Shown here: one piece after another, positions 56,446 through 64,000 of the stretch
Position numbering within the stretch: position 1 is the stretch's first letter
Layout of the letters: every line of letters starts with the position of its first letter
Assembly (NCBI RefSeq): GCF_022179185.1
Contig: NZ_BPQJ01000002.1
Coordinates: 124,001-188,000, forward strand
DNA from: Methylobacterium frigidaeris
GTDB lineage: Bacteria > Pseudomonadota > Alphaproteobacteria > Rhizobiales > Beijerinckiaceae
DNA length: 64,000 bases
Direction of reading: 5' to 3'
Position numbers and translations under genes: made by a program
The notes under the pieces: model-generated
Told to the model about the DNA's origin: nothing
Seen by the model: only the letters and a program-made list of their open reading frames with translations
The model's database searches: none

Positions 56446-58386
56446 TCACGACACCGCGGCCGGCTCCGGCGCCTTCGCCACGGGGCCCGGGATCTCCCCC
56501 GGCTCCAGATGCGTGCGCAGGCTCGTCCCTTCTTCCGCTTCCGCCCGCTTCAGCGCCTCGCGGGCCGCGTCGGCCTCGCGCTGGCGGTTCCACATCGCCG
56601 CGTAGACGCCGCCTTGCGCCAAGAGCGCCAGATGGGTGCCGCGCTCGGCGATGCGGCCCTGGTCGAGGACGATGATCTCGTCGGCACTGACCACCGTCGA
56701 CAGGCGGTGGGCGATGACGAGGGTCGTGCGGCCGCGGCTCACCCGGTCGAGGGCGTCCTGGATCTCGCGCTCGGTGAAGGAGTCGAGGGCCGAGGTCGCC
56801 TCGTCGAGGACGAGGATCGGCGGCCCCTTCAGGATGGTGCGGGCGATGGCGACGCGCTGCTTCTCGCCGCCCGAGAGCTTCAGGCCCCGCTCGCCGACCG
56901 GCGTGTCGTAGCCCTCCGGCAGCGCGGCGATGAAGCGGTCGATCTGGGCCAGCTGCGCCGCCTCGCGCACCTCCTCCTCGGAGGCCTCCCAGCGGCCGTA
57001 GCGGATGTTGTAGCCGATCGTGTCGTTGAACAGCACCGTGTCCTGCGGCACCATCCCGATCACGGCTCGCAAAGAGTCCTGCTGCACCGCGGCAATGTCC
57101 TGCCCATCGATCGTGATGCGCCCCGATTGCGGCTCGTAGAACCGGAACAGCAGCCGCGACAGCGTGGATTTCCCGGCGCCCGAGGGCCCGACGATCGCCA
57201 CGGTGCGGCCCGCCGGCACCGTAAAGCTGATGCCGCGCAGGATCGGCCGCTCCGGCACGTAGGCGAAGTGCAAGTCCTCGAACCGCACCACCGCCTCGCC
57301 GATCGCGAGCGGGGCGGCGCCCGGCCGGTCCGCGATCTCCGGGTTGCGGTGCAGGATCTTGAACATGTCGTCGATGTCGATCAGCGCCTGCTTGATCTCG
57401 CGGTAGATCATGCCCATGAAGTTGAGCGGCATCGAGAGCTGCACCAGCATGGTGTTGACCAGCACGAAGCCGCCGATCGTCGCCCGTCCGGCCATGATGT
57501 CGCGGGCGGCCAGCCACATCACCACGCTCATGCCGATCGTGAAGATCACCGCCTGGCCGGCGTTCAGCACCGCGAGCGAGACGTAGGTCTGGGTCGAGGC
57601 CTTCTCGTAGCGGGCCATCGACTGGTCGTAGCGAGCGGTCTCGCGGGTTTCCGCACCGAAGTACTTCACCGTCTCGTAGTTGAGCAGCGAATCGACCGCC
57701 TTGGTGTTGGCGTCGGTATCGGAATCGTTCATCCGCTTGCGGATGGCGATGCGCCACTCCGTGGCCTTGTAGGTGTAGCCGAGATAGGCCGCCACCATGA
57801 CCAGCACGACGACCGAGTAGGAGAGGTCGAACTCGTAGGCGAGCGTGCCGAGCACCAGCAGGAACTCGACGATGGTCGGCACCAGCGTCAGCACCATCAG
57901 GCGCGAGAGTTCCTCGATGCCGTTGCGCCCGCGCTCCAGCACCCGGGTCAGGCCGCCGGTCTTGCGCTCCAGGTGGAAGCGCAGCGACAGGCGGTGCATG
58001 TGCTGGAAGGTCTGGAGCGCCAGCCGCCGCACCGCGTGCATCGCCACCTTGGCGAACAGCCCGTCGCGCACCTGGGTCAGCAGCGCCATGGCGATCCGGG
58101 CGGCGCCGTAGAGCAGGATCATCAGGGCCGGCGCGGCCCAGATCCCGGTCGGGACGGCCTCTTCCTTGCCTCCCACCGCGGCCACCAGCGCATCGGTCGC
58201 CCACTTGAAGGTGAACGGCATCGCCAGGGTGACCACCTTGGCGACGAGCAGCAGGCCGAAGGCGACGAAGACGCGGCGCTGCAGGTCGGGCCGGCCGTGT
58301 GGCCAGAGATAGGGCCACAGGCGGCGGTAGGTGGCGACGAGGCCGGGCCGCTCGGGCTCGGCCGGATGGTTCGGGTCAGTGGACAA
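56446..58386 (-). CDS. ATM1/HMT-type ABC transporter (permease-ATPase fusion)
   Basis: 646 residues. A six-helix membrane domain (about 40-340) then an ATPase with Walker A GPSGAGKS, Q-loop VPQDTVLF, signature LSGGEKQR, Walker B ILVLDEATSALD and H-loop IAHRLST. The membrane part (LRFHLERKTGGLTRVLERGRN, NYETVKYFGAETRE) matches the ATM1/HMT1 class that exports glutathione-linked metals or persulfides. Start TTG (LSTDPNHP); an ATG 44 codons upstream would add non-homologous residues. It is on the same strand upstream of psd but 110 nt away. Confidence 0.92.
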   Translation of the reverse strand: MSTDPNHPAEPERPGLVATYRRLWPYLWPHGRPDLQRRVFVAFGLLLVAKVVTLAMPFTFKWATDALVAAVGGKEEAVPTGIWAAPALMILLYGAARIAMALLTQVRDGLFAKVAMHAVRRLALQTFQHMHRLSLRFHLERKTGGLTRVLERGRNGIEELSRLMVLTLVPTIVEFLLVLGTLAYEFDLSYSVVVLVMVAAYLGYTYKATEWRIAIRKRMNDSDTDANTKAVDSLLNYETVKYFGAETRETARYDQSMARYEKASTQTYVSLAVLNAGQAVIFTIGMSVVMWLAARDIMAGRATIGGFVLVNTMLVQLSMPLNFMGMIYREIKQALIDIDDMFKILHRNPEIADRPGAAPLAIGEAVVRFEDLHFAYVPERPILRGISFTVPAGRTVAIVGPSGAGKSTLSRLLFRFYEPQSGRITIDGQDIAAVQQDSLRAVIGMVPQDTVLFNDTIGYNIRYGRWEASEEEVREAAQLAQIDRFIAALPEGYDTPVGERGLKLSGGEKQRVAIARTILKGPPILVLDEATSALDSFTEREIQDALDRVSRGRTTLVIAHRLSTVVSADEIIVLDQGRIAERGTHLALLAQGGVYAAMWNRQREADAAREALKRAEAEEGTSLRTHLEPGEIPGPVAKAPEPAAVS

Positions 58387-58582
58387 GGGACCGGTTCCGG
58401 ACGGGATCGGCGCCGCATATAGGCCAGGACGGCACGGGGAGACAGCGCGCCCGACGCGGCCCGGCCCTGCGGCGAGCCTGTCCGCGCGGCGGCAAGGCAC
58501 CGGAAACCCGCGCGACACATCCGCGAAACCCGCCTAGAACGACGGCCTTCCGGCCAGGCCGGCGTCGCGCGTCCCCTCCCGC

Positions 58583-59518
58583 ATGTCCGGGTCGTCCATG
58601 CTGCTCCCGTCCTCCCGCGATGTTCGGCGCCCGCGCACCGGGCCGGCCCTGCTGCCCGTGCACGCGCCCCCGTCCTGGGCCGGGGGCTCGACGGTCGCGG
58701 TCCTCGAACGCTGCCTCGCCCGCTGGCGCCGCTACAAGGCGTCGACCGTCGATCCGGAGGCCTCGGTCCATGACGACATGCTGGTCGATACGCCGGAGGG
58801 CCGGGCGCATTACCGGGCCGTCGGCCTCTCGGCCCTGCGCCTGATCACCGAGGCGATGCTGCTGACCGGGCGCACCGAGCCGACGCACATCCTCGACCTG
58901 CCCTGCGGCGGGGGCCGGGTGACACGCCACCTCGTCAAGTTCTTCCCCGAGGCCGAGATCGCCGTCGCCGACCTCGACGCCCGCAAGGTGGCGGACGTGG
59001 TGGCGCAGTTCGGCGTGACCGAGATCACCGGCAGCAAAGTCTTTTCCGCAGCCCTGCCCGGATCCTACGACCTGATCTTCGTCGGCTCGCTGGCGACCCA
59101 TTTCGACGCGGCTTTGTTCGCCCGGTCGGTGAACGTGATGATCGACGCGCTCTCGCCCGGCGGCGTGCTGGTCCTGACCTCGGCGGGACGCAACTGGGCC
59201 GCCCTGTCGGGGGTGCAGGATCGCGATGCGGGGCTGGTGCCCTTGCGCTGGTGGCGGGCGGCCCTGTCGCTCGTCGGCGGGCCGAAGGTCTCCGACCGCC
59301 TGCGCGTGCTGGAGAGCGACTACGCCCGGCACGGCTTCGGCTACACCGAGGTGCGCAGCTGGACCAAGCTCTACGGCCAGAGCTACGGCGGCAGCTACGC
59401 GGCGCCGTCCTGGCTGATGCGGCTGGTCGAGGAGCGGAAGGACGCGCTGGTGATCGGCCTCAAGGAGCGGGGCTTCGACAACCTCCTCGACGCGACGCTG
59501 ATCCAGCGGGCCGGCTGA
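58583..59518 (+). CDS. Class I SAM-dependent methyltransferase
   Basis: 311 residues. SAM motif I is ILDLPCGGGRVTRHLVKFFP near 104-123, motif II IAVADLDARKV, then YDLIFVGSLATHF. An N-terminal extension of about 75 residues is basic/Pro-rich. The C-terminal half (FGYTEVRSWTKLYGQSYGGS) is characteristic of a group found with glycan genes, but none are here. Substrate unknown. Divergent from the ABC transporter. Confidence 0.8.
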   Translation: MSGSSMLLPSSRDVRRPRTGPALLPVHAPPSWAGGSTVAVLERCLARWRRYKASTVDPEASVHDDMLVDTPEGRAHYRAVGLSALRLITEAMLLTGRTEPTHILDLPCGGGRVTRHLVKFFPEAEIAVADLDARKVADVVAQFGVTEITGSKVFSAALPGSYDLIFVGSLATHFDAALFARSVNVMIDALSPGGVLVLTSAGRNWAALSGVQDRDAGLVPLRWWRAALSLVGGPKVSDRLRVLESDYARHGFGYTEVRSWTKLYGQSYGGSYAAPSWLMRLVEERKDALVIGLKERGFDNLLDATLIQRAG

Positions 59519-59524
59519 CCGGAG

Positions 59525-60826
59525 TCAGCCGGGGCTCTCCGGCTCCCGCGCCTGCGGCGCCTCGCCGGGCAGCACGAAGACCTGGCCGGGATAGATCCGG
59601 TTCGGGTCGCGGATCTGGCGCTGGTTGGCGTCGAAGATCACCGTGTAGCGCAGGCCCTTGCCGTAGGCCCGGCGGCTGATGCTCCACAGGTTGTCGCCGC
59701 GGATCACCTTCGCGGTGCTGATGCCGGGCACGAACACCGCGCCGGACTCGGCGGAACCGTGCGCCACCTCCGCGCCGGGCGCCCGCGCGGGAGCCAGGGC
59801 CGTGGCCGTCGCGCCCGCTGGCGGAACGGTCGCGGAGGGAGCCACCGCGACCATCGGGCCGCCCGCCGGGGCGCCGCGCACCAGAGGCTGGCGCGCCGGC
59901 GCCTCGGCCGCACCGGTGGTGGCCGGCCCGAGGTTCGGCGGCACCGCGAAGGCGGTCTCGGCGCGGGTCTTGACCGCTCCGGAGGCGGGATCGACCTGAT
60001 CGATCCGCACCCGGTAGTCGCCGGGCTTGACCCCGCGCCCGATCGTGAAGGCGACGCGGCCATCCGGCCCCGCCTGGCCTGGCGCTACCAGCGTGTCGTT
60101 GAGGTAGAGACGCAGATCCGCCTTCGGGGCGCCCTGCGCCGTGACGTAGAGCCGCCCGCCCGGCTCGGCATCGACGCCCACGACCTTGACCGGCCGGGGA
60201 CCGGACGGCGGCGCGGGCTTGGTCTCGGGCCTGGTCTCGACCTTGGCCTCCGCCTTGGCGGCGGGCTCCGGCAGCGAGAGCACCGCGGTCGGCTGGCCGG
60301 GCGTCGTCACGGCGACGAGGGGCTTGGTGCGGCGGTCCTGCGCCACCACCACCACGGCGCTGGCCTGGCTGGAGGCCGTGGCGCCGTCCGGCGCGGTACT
60401 GCGCAGGGTGATCTCGTGGCTGCCGGGCGGCAGGACCGGGGGTACCAAAGCGAAGTTGCCGGCGGCATCGGCCGTGGTCCGGGCGAAGGGCTGGCCGTCG
60501 CGCAGCATCTCGACCTCGGCCCCGGGCCGGCTGCGCCCGGCGACGACGCTCGCCCCGTCGGGCTCGACCCGGATGACGTCGAAGGACGGCGCAACACCCG
60601 CCGCGGCGGGGATCTCGGGCTTGGCCGGCAAGGCGGCGAGCGGCGCCACGGCAGGCGCGGGCGCCGGCGCCGAGAGGGTTGCCGACGGCGAGGTCGTCGT
60701 CGGATCCGTCTCCGGCGAGGCGAGCGAGAACAGCCGCGTGCCGCTCGCCGCGACCCCGATGAGCACGAACCCGGCGACGAGGCCGACGGCCGCGAGGACG
60801 ATGCCCCTCCGCAACTCGGTCGTCAT
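59525..60826 (-). CDS. LysM domain protein with Ig-like repeats, membrane-anchored
   Basis: 433 residues. Single N-terminal helix (IVLAAVGLVAGFVLIGVAASG), Ala/Pro-rich linker, two predicted Ig-like beta domains (VIRVEPDGASVVAGRSRPGAE near 83-103 and KVVGVDAEPGGRLYVTAQG), and a C-terminal LysM (ISTAKVIRGDNLWSISRRAY, YPGQVFVLPG; about 375-425). LysM binds peptidoglycan, so the protein likely spans from the inner membrane to the wall. It is convergent with the methyltransferase, 6 nt apart. Confidence 0.82.
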   Translation of the reverse strand: MTTELRRGIVLAAVGLVAGFVLIGVAASGTRLFSLASPETDPTTTSPSATLSAPAPAPAVAPLAALPAKPEIPAAAGVAPSFDVIRVEPDGASVVAGRSRPGAEVEMLRDGQPFARTTADAAGNFALVPPVLPPGSHEITLRSTAPDGATASSQASAVVVVAQDRRTKPLVAVTTPGQPTAVLSLPEPAAKAEAKVETRPETKPAPPSGPRPVKVVGVDAEPGGRLYVTAQGAPKADLRLYLNDTLVAPGQAGPDGRVAFTIGRGVKPGDYRVRIDQVDPASGAVKTRAETAFAVPPNLGPATTGAAEAPARQPLVRGAPAGGPMVAVAPSATVPPAGATATALAPARAPGAEVAHGSAESGAVFVPGISTAKVIRGDNLWSISRRAYGKGLRYTVIFDANQRQIRDPNRIYPGQVFVLPGEAPQAREPESPG

Positions 60827-61044
60827 GGCGCAACACTCCCGCTCACGGGTCCTCCCGGCCGATGGTCTCGAACGATTGCGCGACCTTTCGCCTCCGGTCG
60901 ACACGCCCACGCCATCGCCCTCATATTAACAGGACTGGCGGGGCGAGACCACGCGGCGCGAATCGCGCGGCTCGGCCGGAAACTTGCCTCGTGAAGGCGA
61001 TGCGTGGAACGGCCGGTTTCGGCTGCGAACGGTGCGGAGACTCG

Positions 61045-61638
61045 ATGCGGACGGTTTGCGTGTATTGCGGCTCGGGGTTCGGCACCGATCCGGTCTTCGA
61101 GGCGGCCGCGCGGGCGCTGGGGCGCCACCTGGCGGAGGCCGGCATCGCCCTGGTCTATGGCGGCGGCAATGTCGGGCTGATGGGCACGGTGGCGCGGGCG
61201 GTGCTCGACCATGGCGGCCACGTCACCGGCATCATCCCGGACTTCCTGAAGTCGCGCGAGCGCATGCTCGACGACGTGCAGGAGACCATCGTGGTCTCCG
61301 ACATGCACACCCGCAAGAAGCTGATGTTCGATCGCTCCGACGCCTTCGTGGCCCTGCCGGGCGGCATCGGCACCCTGGAGGAGCTGGTCGAGCAGATGAC
61401 CTGGTCGCAGCTCGGCCAGCACGCCAAGCCGATCATGCTGCTCTCGGTGGCCGAGTTCTGGGGCCCGTTCCTCGCTCTTCTCGACCACATGCGCCGCACC
61501 GGCTTCATCCGCGAGGGTCTGGATCTCAGCTACCTCGTGGCCGAGGAGCCGGACCAGGTGGTGCCGATGCTGCGCGAGGCGATCCGCAAGACGGCGCCGC
61601 GCCCGGAGGCCGAGGCGCTGATCGAGGAGAAGTTCTGA
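61045..61638 (+). CDS. LOG family cytokinin-riboside-monophosphate phosphoribohydrolase
   Basis: 197 residues. The LOG motif PGGIGTLEELVEQMTWSQLG (residues about 111-130) with LVYGGGNVGLMG (38-49) and CVYCGSGFGTDP at the N-terminus. Such enzymes free adenine/cytokinin bases from nucleoside 5'-monophosphates by cutting the N-glycosidic bond. Methylobacteria are known cytokinin producers on plants, which would fit. The ATG follows GGAGA; the longer upstream frame is not homologous. Confidence 0.9.
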   Translation: MRTVCVYCGSGFGTDPVFEAAARALGRHLAEAGIALVYGGGNVGLMGTVARAVLDHGGHVTGIIPDFLKSRERMLDDVQETIVVSDMHTRKKLMFDRSDAFVALPGGIGTLEELVEQMTWSQLGQHAKPIMLLSVAEFWGPFLALLDHMRRTGFIREGLDLSYLVAEEPDQVVPMLREAIRKTAPRPEAEALIEEKF

Positions 61639-61782
61639 GCCTGCGACGGCTCATCGACGGACCTGTTCCCTCCGCATCGTCCCGGGACCGCGAGAGCGGA
61701 ACCCGGGACCGACGGCGGCAGGCCTGTCGCGTGCGGTGAGGTCGCGGGTCGGCAGACTCTGTCGAGCAGGCTGGAAACGCGC

Positions 61783-63027
61783 TCAGCCGAGCCGAGCCGG
61801 CAGGCGCAGGAAGCCGCGGAAGCGCACCCGCTGCGAGCGCTCGCCTGCGCCGTCGAGGCGGTAATCCGGGAAGCGGGCGAGGAAGCGCCCGAGGGCGATC
61901 CGGCCCTCCAGCCGGGCCACCGCCATGCCGACGCATTGGTGGATGCCGCTCGCGAAGGCGAGGTGGCGGTTGGGGTCGCGGGCGACGTCGAAGCCGTCGG
62001 GGTCGGGGAACTGCGCCGGGTCGCGGTTGGCGGCGCCGATGCAGAGCGTGATCTGGGTGCCGGCCGGGAAGTCGCGCCCGCCCATCGCGAAGCCCGTGGT
62101 GGCGACGCGGTTGCCGAGCTGGTTCGAGCTCTCGAAGCGCAGGACTTCCTCCACGCCTCTCCGCATCAGGTCCGGTTCGGCGAGGAGCCGCGCCCGCGCC
62201 TCCCTCCGCTCATCGAGGAGGTGCAGCCCGTTGCCGATCAGGTTGGTGGTAGTCTCGTGCCCGGCATTGAGGATGAAGATGCAGTTCTGCAGCAACTCCT
62301 CCGGCGAGAGCCGCTCGCCGCCGACCTCGCCCTGGATCAGGCGGGTGAGGATGTCCTTGTCCGGGTCGCCCGGGTGCCGGCGACGGTCCTCGACGAGACG
62401 GTCGAGATAGGCCAGGAACTCGGTCACCGCCCGGTTGCCGGCGGCCTCGACCTCGGCGGAGAGCACCGGCTCGAGGGCGCCGAGGATCGCCAGCGACCAG
62501 TCCCGCAACGGCCCGCGCTCCGCCCGCGGCACGCCGAGCAGGTTGCCGATCACCTCGACGGGGATCGCGGCGGCGAAGTCCTCGATCAGGTCGATCCGTC
62601 CGCGCGCCTCGGCCGCGTCGAGCAGGCCATCCACCAGCGCGACGATGCCGGCCTCCATCGCGGCGACCGCCCGGGGGTTGAGCGCGCCGGCGATGATGCG
62701 CCGGACCCGCGTGTGGCGCGGCGGGTCGTTGAAGACCAGGCTCGTGGTGTGGTGGCGGTAGAGCGGGGAGGCTCCCTCGTCCTCGAGCCGGAACTTGGCC
62801 CCGAACTCGACGGTCTTGTCCGAGCTGAAGGTCGCGGCGTCCTTGTAGACCCGCTCCAGGTCGGCGTAGCGCGAGAGCAGGATCCGCGCCTCGCCCGAAG
62901 GACCCCGGCCCATCGCGTGGACCGGGGCATGCTCGCGGAGCGCTGCGTAGACGGGATACGGGTTCTCGATGAACCCGTCCGGCAGGCGCCGCAGGTCGAA
63001 CCCCTCGGCGAGGGCGGAGTCGCTCAT
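61783..63027 (-). CDS. Cytochrome P450
   Basis: 414 residues. I-helix oxygen-binding AGHETTTNLIG, ExxR in EEVLRFES, haem-Cys loop FASGIHQCVGMAVARLEG (FxxGxHxCxG). This is a typical soluble bacterial class I P450 (similar to CYP families with FASGIHxCLG), needing a ferredoxin and reductase, neither found here. Substrate unknown. It lies 5 nt after a binding-protein gene on the same strand, so they are likely co-transcribed. Confidence 0.93.
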   Translation of the reverse strand: MSDSALAEGFDLRRLPDGFIENPYPVYAALREHAPVHAMGRGPSGEARILLSRYADLERVYKDAATFSSDKTVEFGAKFRLEDEGASPLYRHHTTSLVFNDPPRHTRVRRIIAGALNPRAVAAMEAGIVALVDGLLDAAEARGRIDLIEDFAAAIPVEVIGNLLGVPRAERGPLRDWSLAILGALEPVLSAEVEAAGNRAVTEFLAYLDRLVEDRRRHPGDPDKDILTRLIQGEVGGERLSPEELLQNCIFILNAGHETTTNLIGNGLHLLDERREARARLLAEPDLMRRGVEEVLRFESSNQLGNRVATTGFAMGGRDFPAGTQITLCIGAANRDPAQFPDPDGFDVARDPNRHLAFASGIHQCVGMAVARLEGRIALGRFLARFPDYRLDGAGERSQRVRFRGFLRLPARLG

Positions 63028-63032
63028 CTGGC

Positions 63033-64000
63033 TCACCCGCGCCCGTTGGGGGCGCAGGCCGGGTTCATCGGCAGGAACGCCTCGGCTTGCGGGATGGTGC
63101 GCAGCACCTCGTAGAGGTCCCACGGGCCCTTGCTCGCGGACGGCTCCTTCGCCCGGTAGAGCACGGGGTCGTAGAGGAGGCGCCCATCGGCCCTCAAGGT
63201 GGCGGGGTGGTCGAAGAACGCCACCGGCAGGCTCCGCATGGCGGCGTTCGCCGCGACCGCCTCGTCGGTACCGGCCTTGTCGATCCCCTTCAGGTAGTGG
63301 GTGACGGCGGTATAGATCAGCGCCTGGTTCTTCGTCGGCATCGCGCCGGTGCGCTCCTGGAAGCGCTTGGCGAAGGTGCGGGCGGCGTCGTTCTGGTCCC
63401 AGTAGAAGGCTTCCGAGAAGGTCAGGCCGTGCGCCACCGGCAGGCCGAGGCCCTTGATGTCGGTGACGTAGACGAGGAAGCCCGTCAGCGTCTGGCGCCC
63501 GCTCGTCAGGCCGAACTCGTCGGCCTGCTTGACCGCCTTGGTGAAATCGTCGCCGACGCTCGCGAAGCCGACCACGTCCGCCCCGGAACTCTGGGCCTGG
63601 AGCAGGAAGGACGAGTAGTCGGCGGTGTTGATCGGGTGGCGCGAGGTGCCCACCACCTTGCCGCCCAGCGATTCGACGACCGTGGTCGCCTCCTTCTGCA
63701 GCGCGTGGCCGAAGGCGTGGTCGACGGTGATGAAGTACCAGGTCTTGCCGCCGCGCTCGAACACCGCCCGCGCCGTGCCGGCGGTGAGCGCGTGGGTGTC
63801 GTCGGTCCAGTGCGAGCTGACGGGCGAGCAGGTCTTGGCGGTGAGGTCGGAGGTCGCCGCCGCGGTGATCATCACCGTGCGGTTCTTCTCCTTGGCGACC
63901 GCCTGGACGGCGAGCGCGATCGCCGTCACCGGCAGGTCGACGATGGCGTCGACCCTGTCGACGTCGTACCAGCGCCGGGCGATGCTGGAGGCCACGTCCG
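63033..64000 (-). CDS. ABC transporter substrate-binding protein (branched-chain amino acid type), 5' end outside window
   Basis: At least 322 residues of a type I periplasmic binding protein, cut at its N-terminus by the right edge. Visible blocks include VDAIVDLPVTAIALAVQAVA, TWYFITVDHAFGHALQKEA, GADVVGFASVGDDFTKAVKQ and the C-terminal region of LivK-like proteins (PSASKGPWDLYEVLRTIP). The ligand may be aromatic or an organic acid, suggested only by its pairing with a P450. It is distinct from the paralogue at 2781. Confidence 0.85.
   Translation of the reverse strand, partial: DVASSIARRWYDVDRVDAIVDLPVTAIALAVQAVAKEKNRTVMITAAATSDLTAKTCSPVSSHWTDDTHALTAGTARAVFERGGKTWYFITVDHAFGHALQKEATTVVESLGGKVVGTSRHPINTADYSSFLLQAQSSGADVVGFASVGDDFTKAVKQADEFGLTSGRQTLTGFLVYVTDIKGLGLPVAHGLTFSEAFYWDQNDAARTFAKRFQERTGAMPTKNQALIYTAVTHYLKGIDKAGTDEAVAANAAMRSLPVAFFDHPATLRADGRLLYDPVLYRAKEPSASKGPWDLYEVLRTIPQAEAFLPMNPACAPNGRG

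Noticed and set aside
55321..58422. A 1033-codon plus-strand frame across pssA, psd and the ABC exporter
   Set aside because: It crosses three clearly coding genes on the other strand and is His/Arg/Asp-rich noise.

Overview
The window looks like chromosome from a GC-rich alphaproteobacterium of the order Hyphomicrobiales (Rhizobiales), most likely Methylobacterium or a close relative. The clues are very high GC with strong third-position bias, the RegB/RegA redox pair, the metX-metW pair, NepR/EcfG-type general stress genes, the small-type PurL, short 4-nt gene overlaps, and many GTG/TTG starts. I assign the genus from overall gene content, not from a marker gene. I see no rRNA, tRNA, CRISPR array, prophage or insertion sequence. 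Almost everything reads as stable core chromosome, with one toxin-antitoxin pair and a few palindromic intergenic elements.

Layout. Positions 1-4.1 kb hold a partial glutaminase, a renalase-like flavoprotein, a folded intergenic element with a tiny membrane peptide, a CinA-C amidase and a branched-chain-type ABC binding protein. From 4.4 to 10.1 kb come a PepSY membrane protein, purL, bolA, a DUF29 gene, grxD and a thioredoxin-reductase-like flavoprotein. From 10.3 to 16.6 kb there is a small ORF, then the ribosomal/replication block rpsF-rpsR-DUF2232-rplI-dnaB-alr. From 16.8 to 23.4 kb lie metabolic genes: acyl-CoA dehydrogenase, sfnG (dimethylsulfone monooxygenase), an OGFr-like protein, poxB and gcdH.

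From 23.5 to 30.6 kb, on the minus strand, the cytochrome bo3 operon cyoABCD-SURF1 is followed by the redox sensor/regulator pair regB-regA, with a 173-bp inverted-repeat element between them. A divergent MFS transporter follows. From 32.2 to 37.4 kb are an exported small protein, chorismate mutase, metX-metW and three small genes. From 37.6 to 49.0 kb is a compact respiratory operon: alternative complex III (actA, actB, a fused actC-actD, actE, actF), a small membrane protein, and an A2-type caa3 cytochrome oxidase. Eight successive junctions in this operon are 4-nt ATGA/GTGA overlaps. The cell therefore has two quinol routes encoded here: direct quinol oxidation by bo3, and alternative complex III to caa3. 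The RegBA pair beside cyo is a plausible regulator of the choice.

From 49.0 to 54.7 kb are a TumE/TumA-type toxin-antitoxin pair with a perfect palindrome at its 5' end, a class II glutamine amidotransferase, and an unusual general-stress locus. That locus has an EcfG-type sigma factor carrying an in-frame NepR-like N-terminal domain, a DUF1236 protein with an EcfG-like promoter, and a second free-standing NepR-like protein. mscL, tam and a small exported protein follow. From 54.7 to 64 kb are pssA, psd, an ATM1/HMT-type ABC exporter, a methyltransferase, a LysM protein, a LOG-family hydrolase, a cytochrome P450 and a second, truncated ABC binding protein.

The strongest candidates for something new are the NepR-EcfG fusion with its extra NepR paralogue, the ActC-ActD fusion, and an orphan SOS box upstream of dnaB. 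Protein functions are assigned from motif and family recognition by eye; no searches were run.
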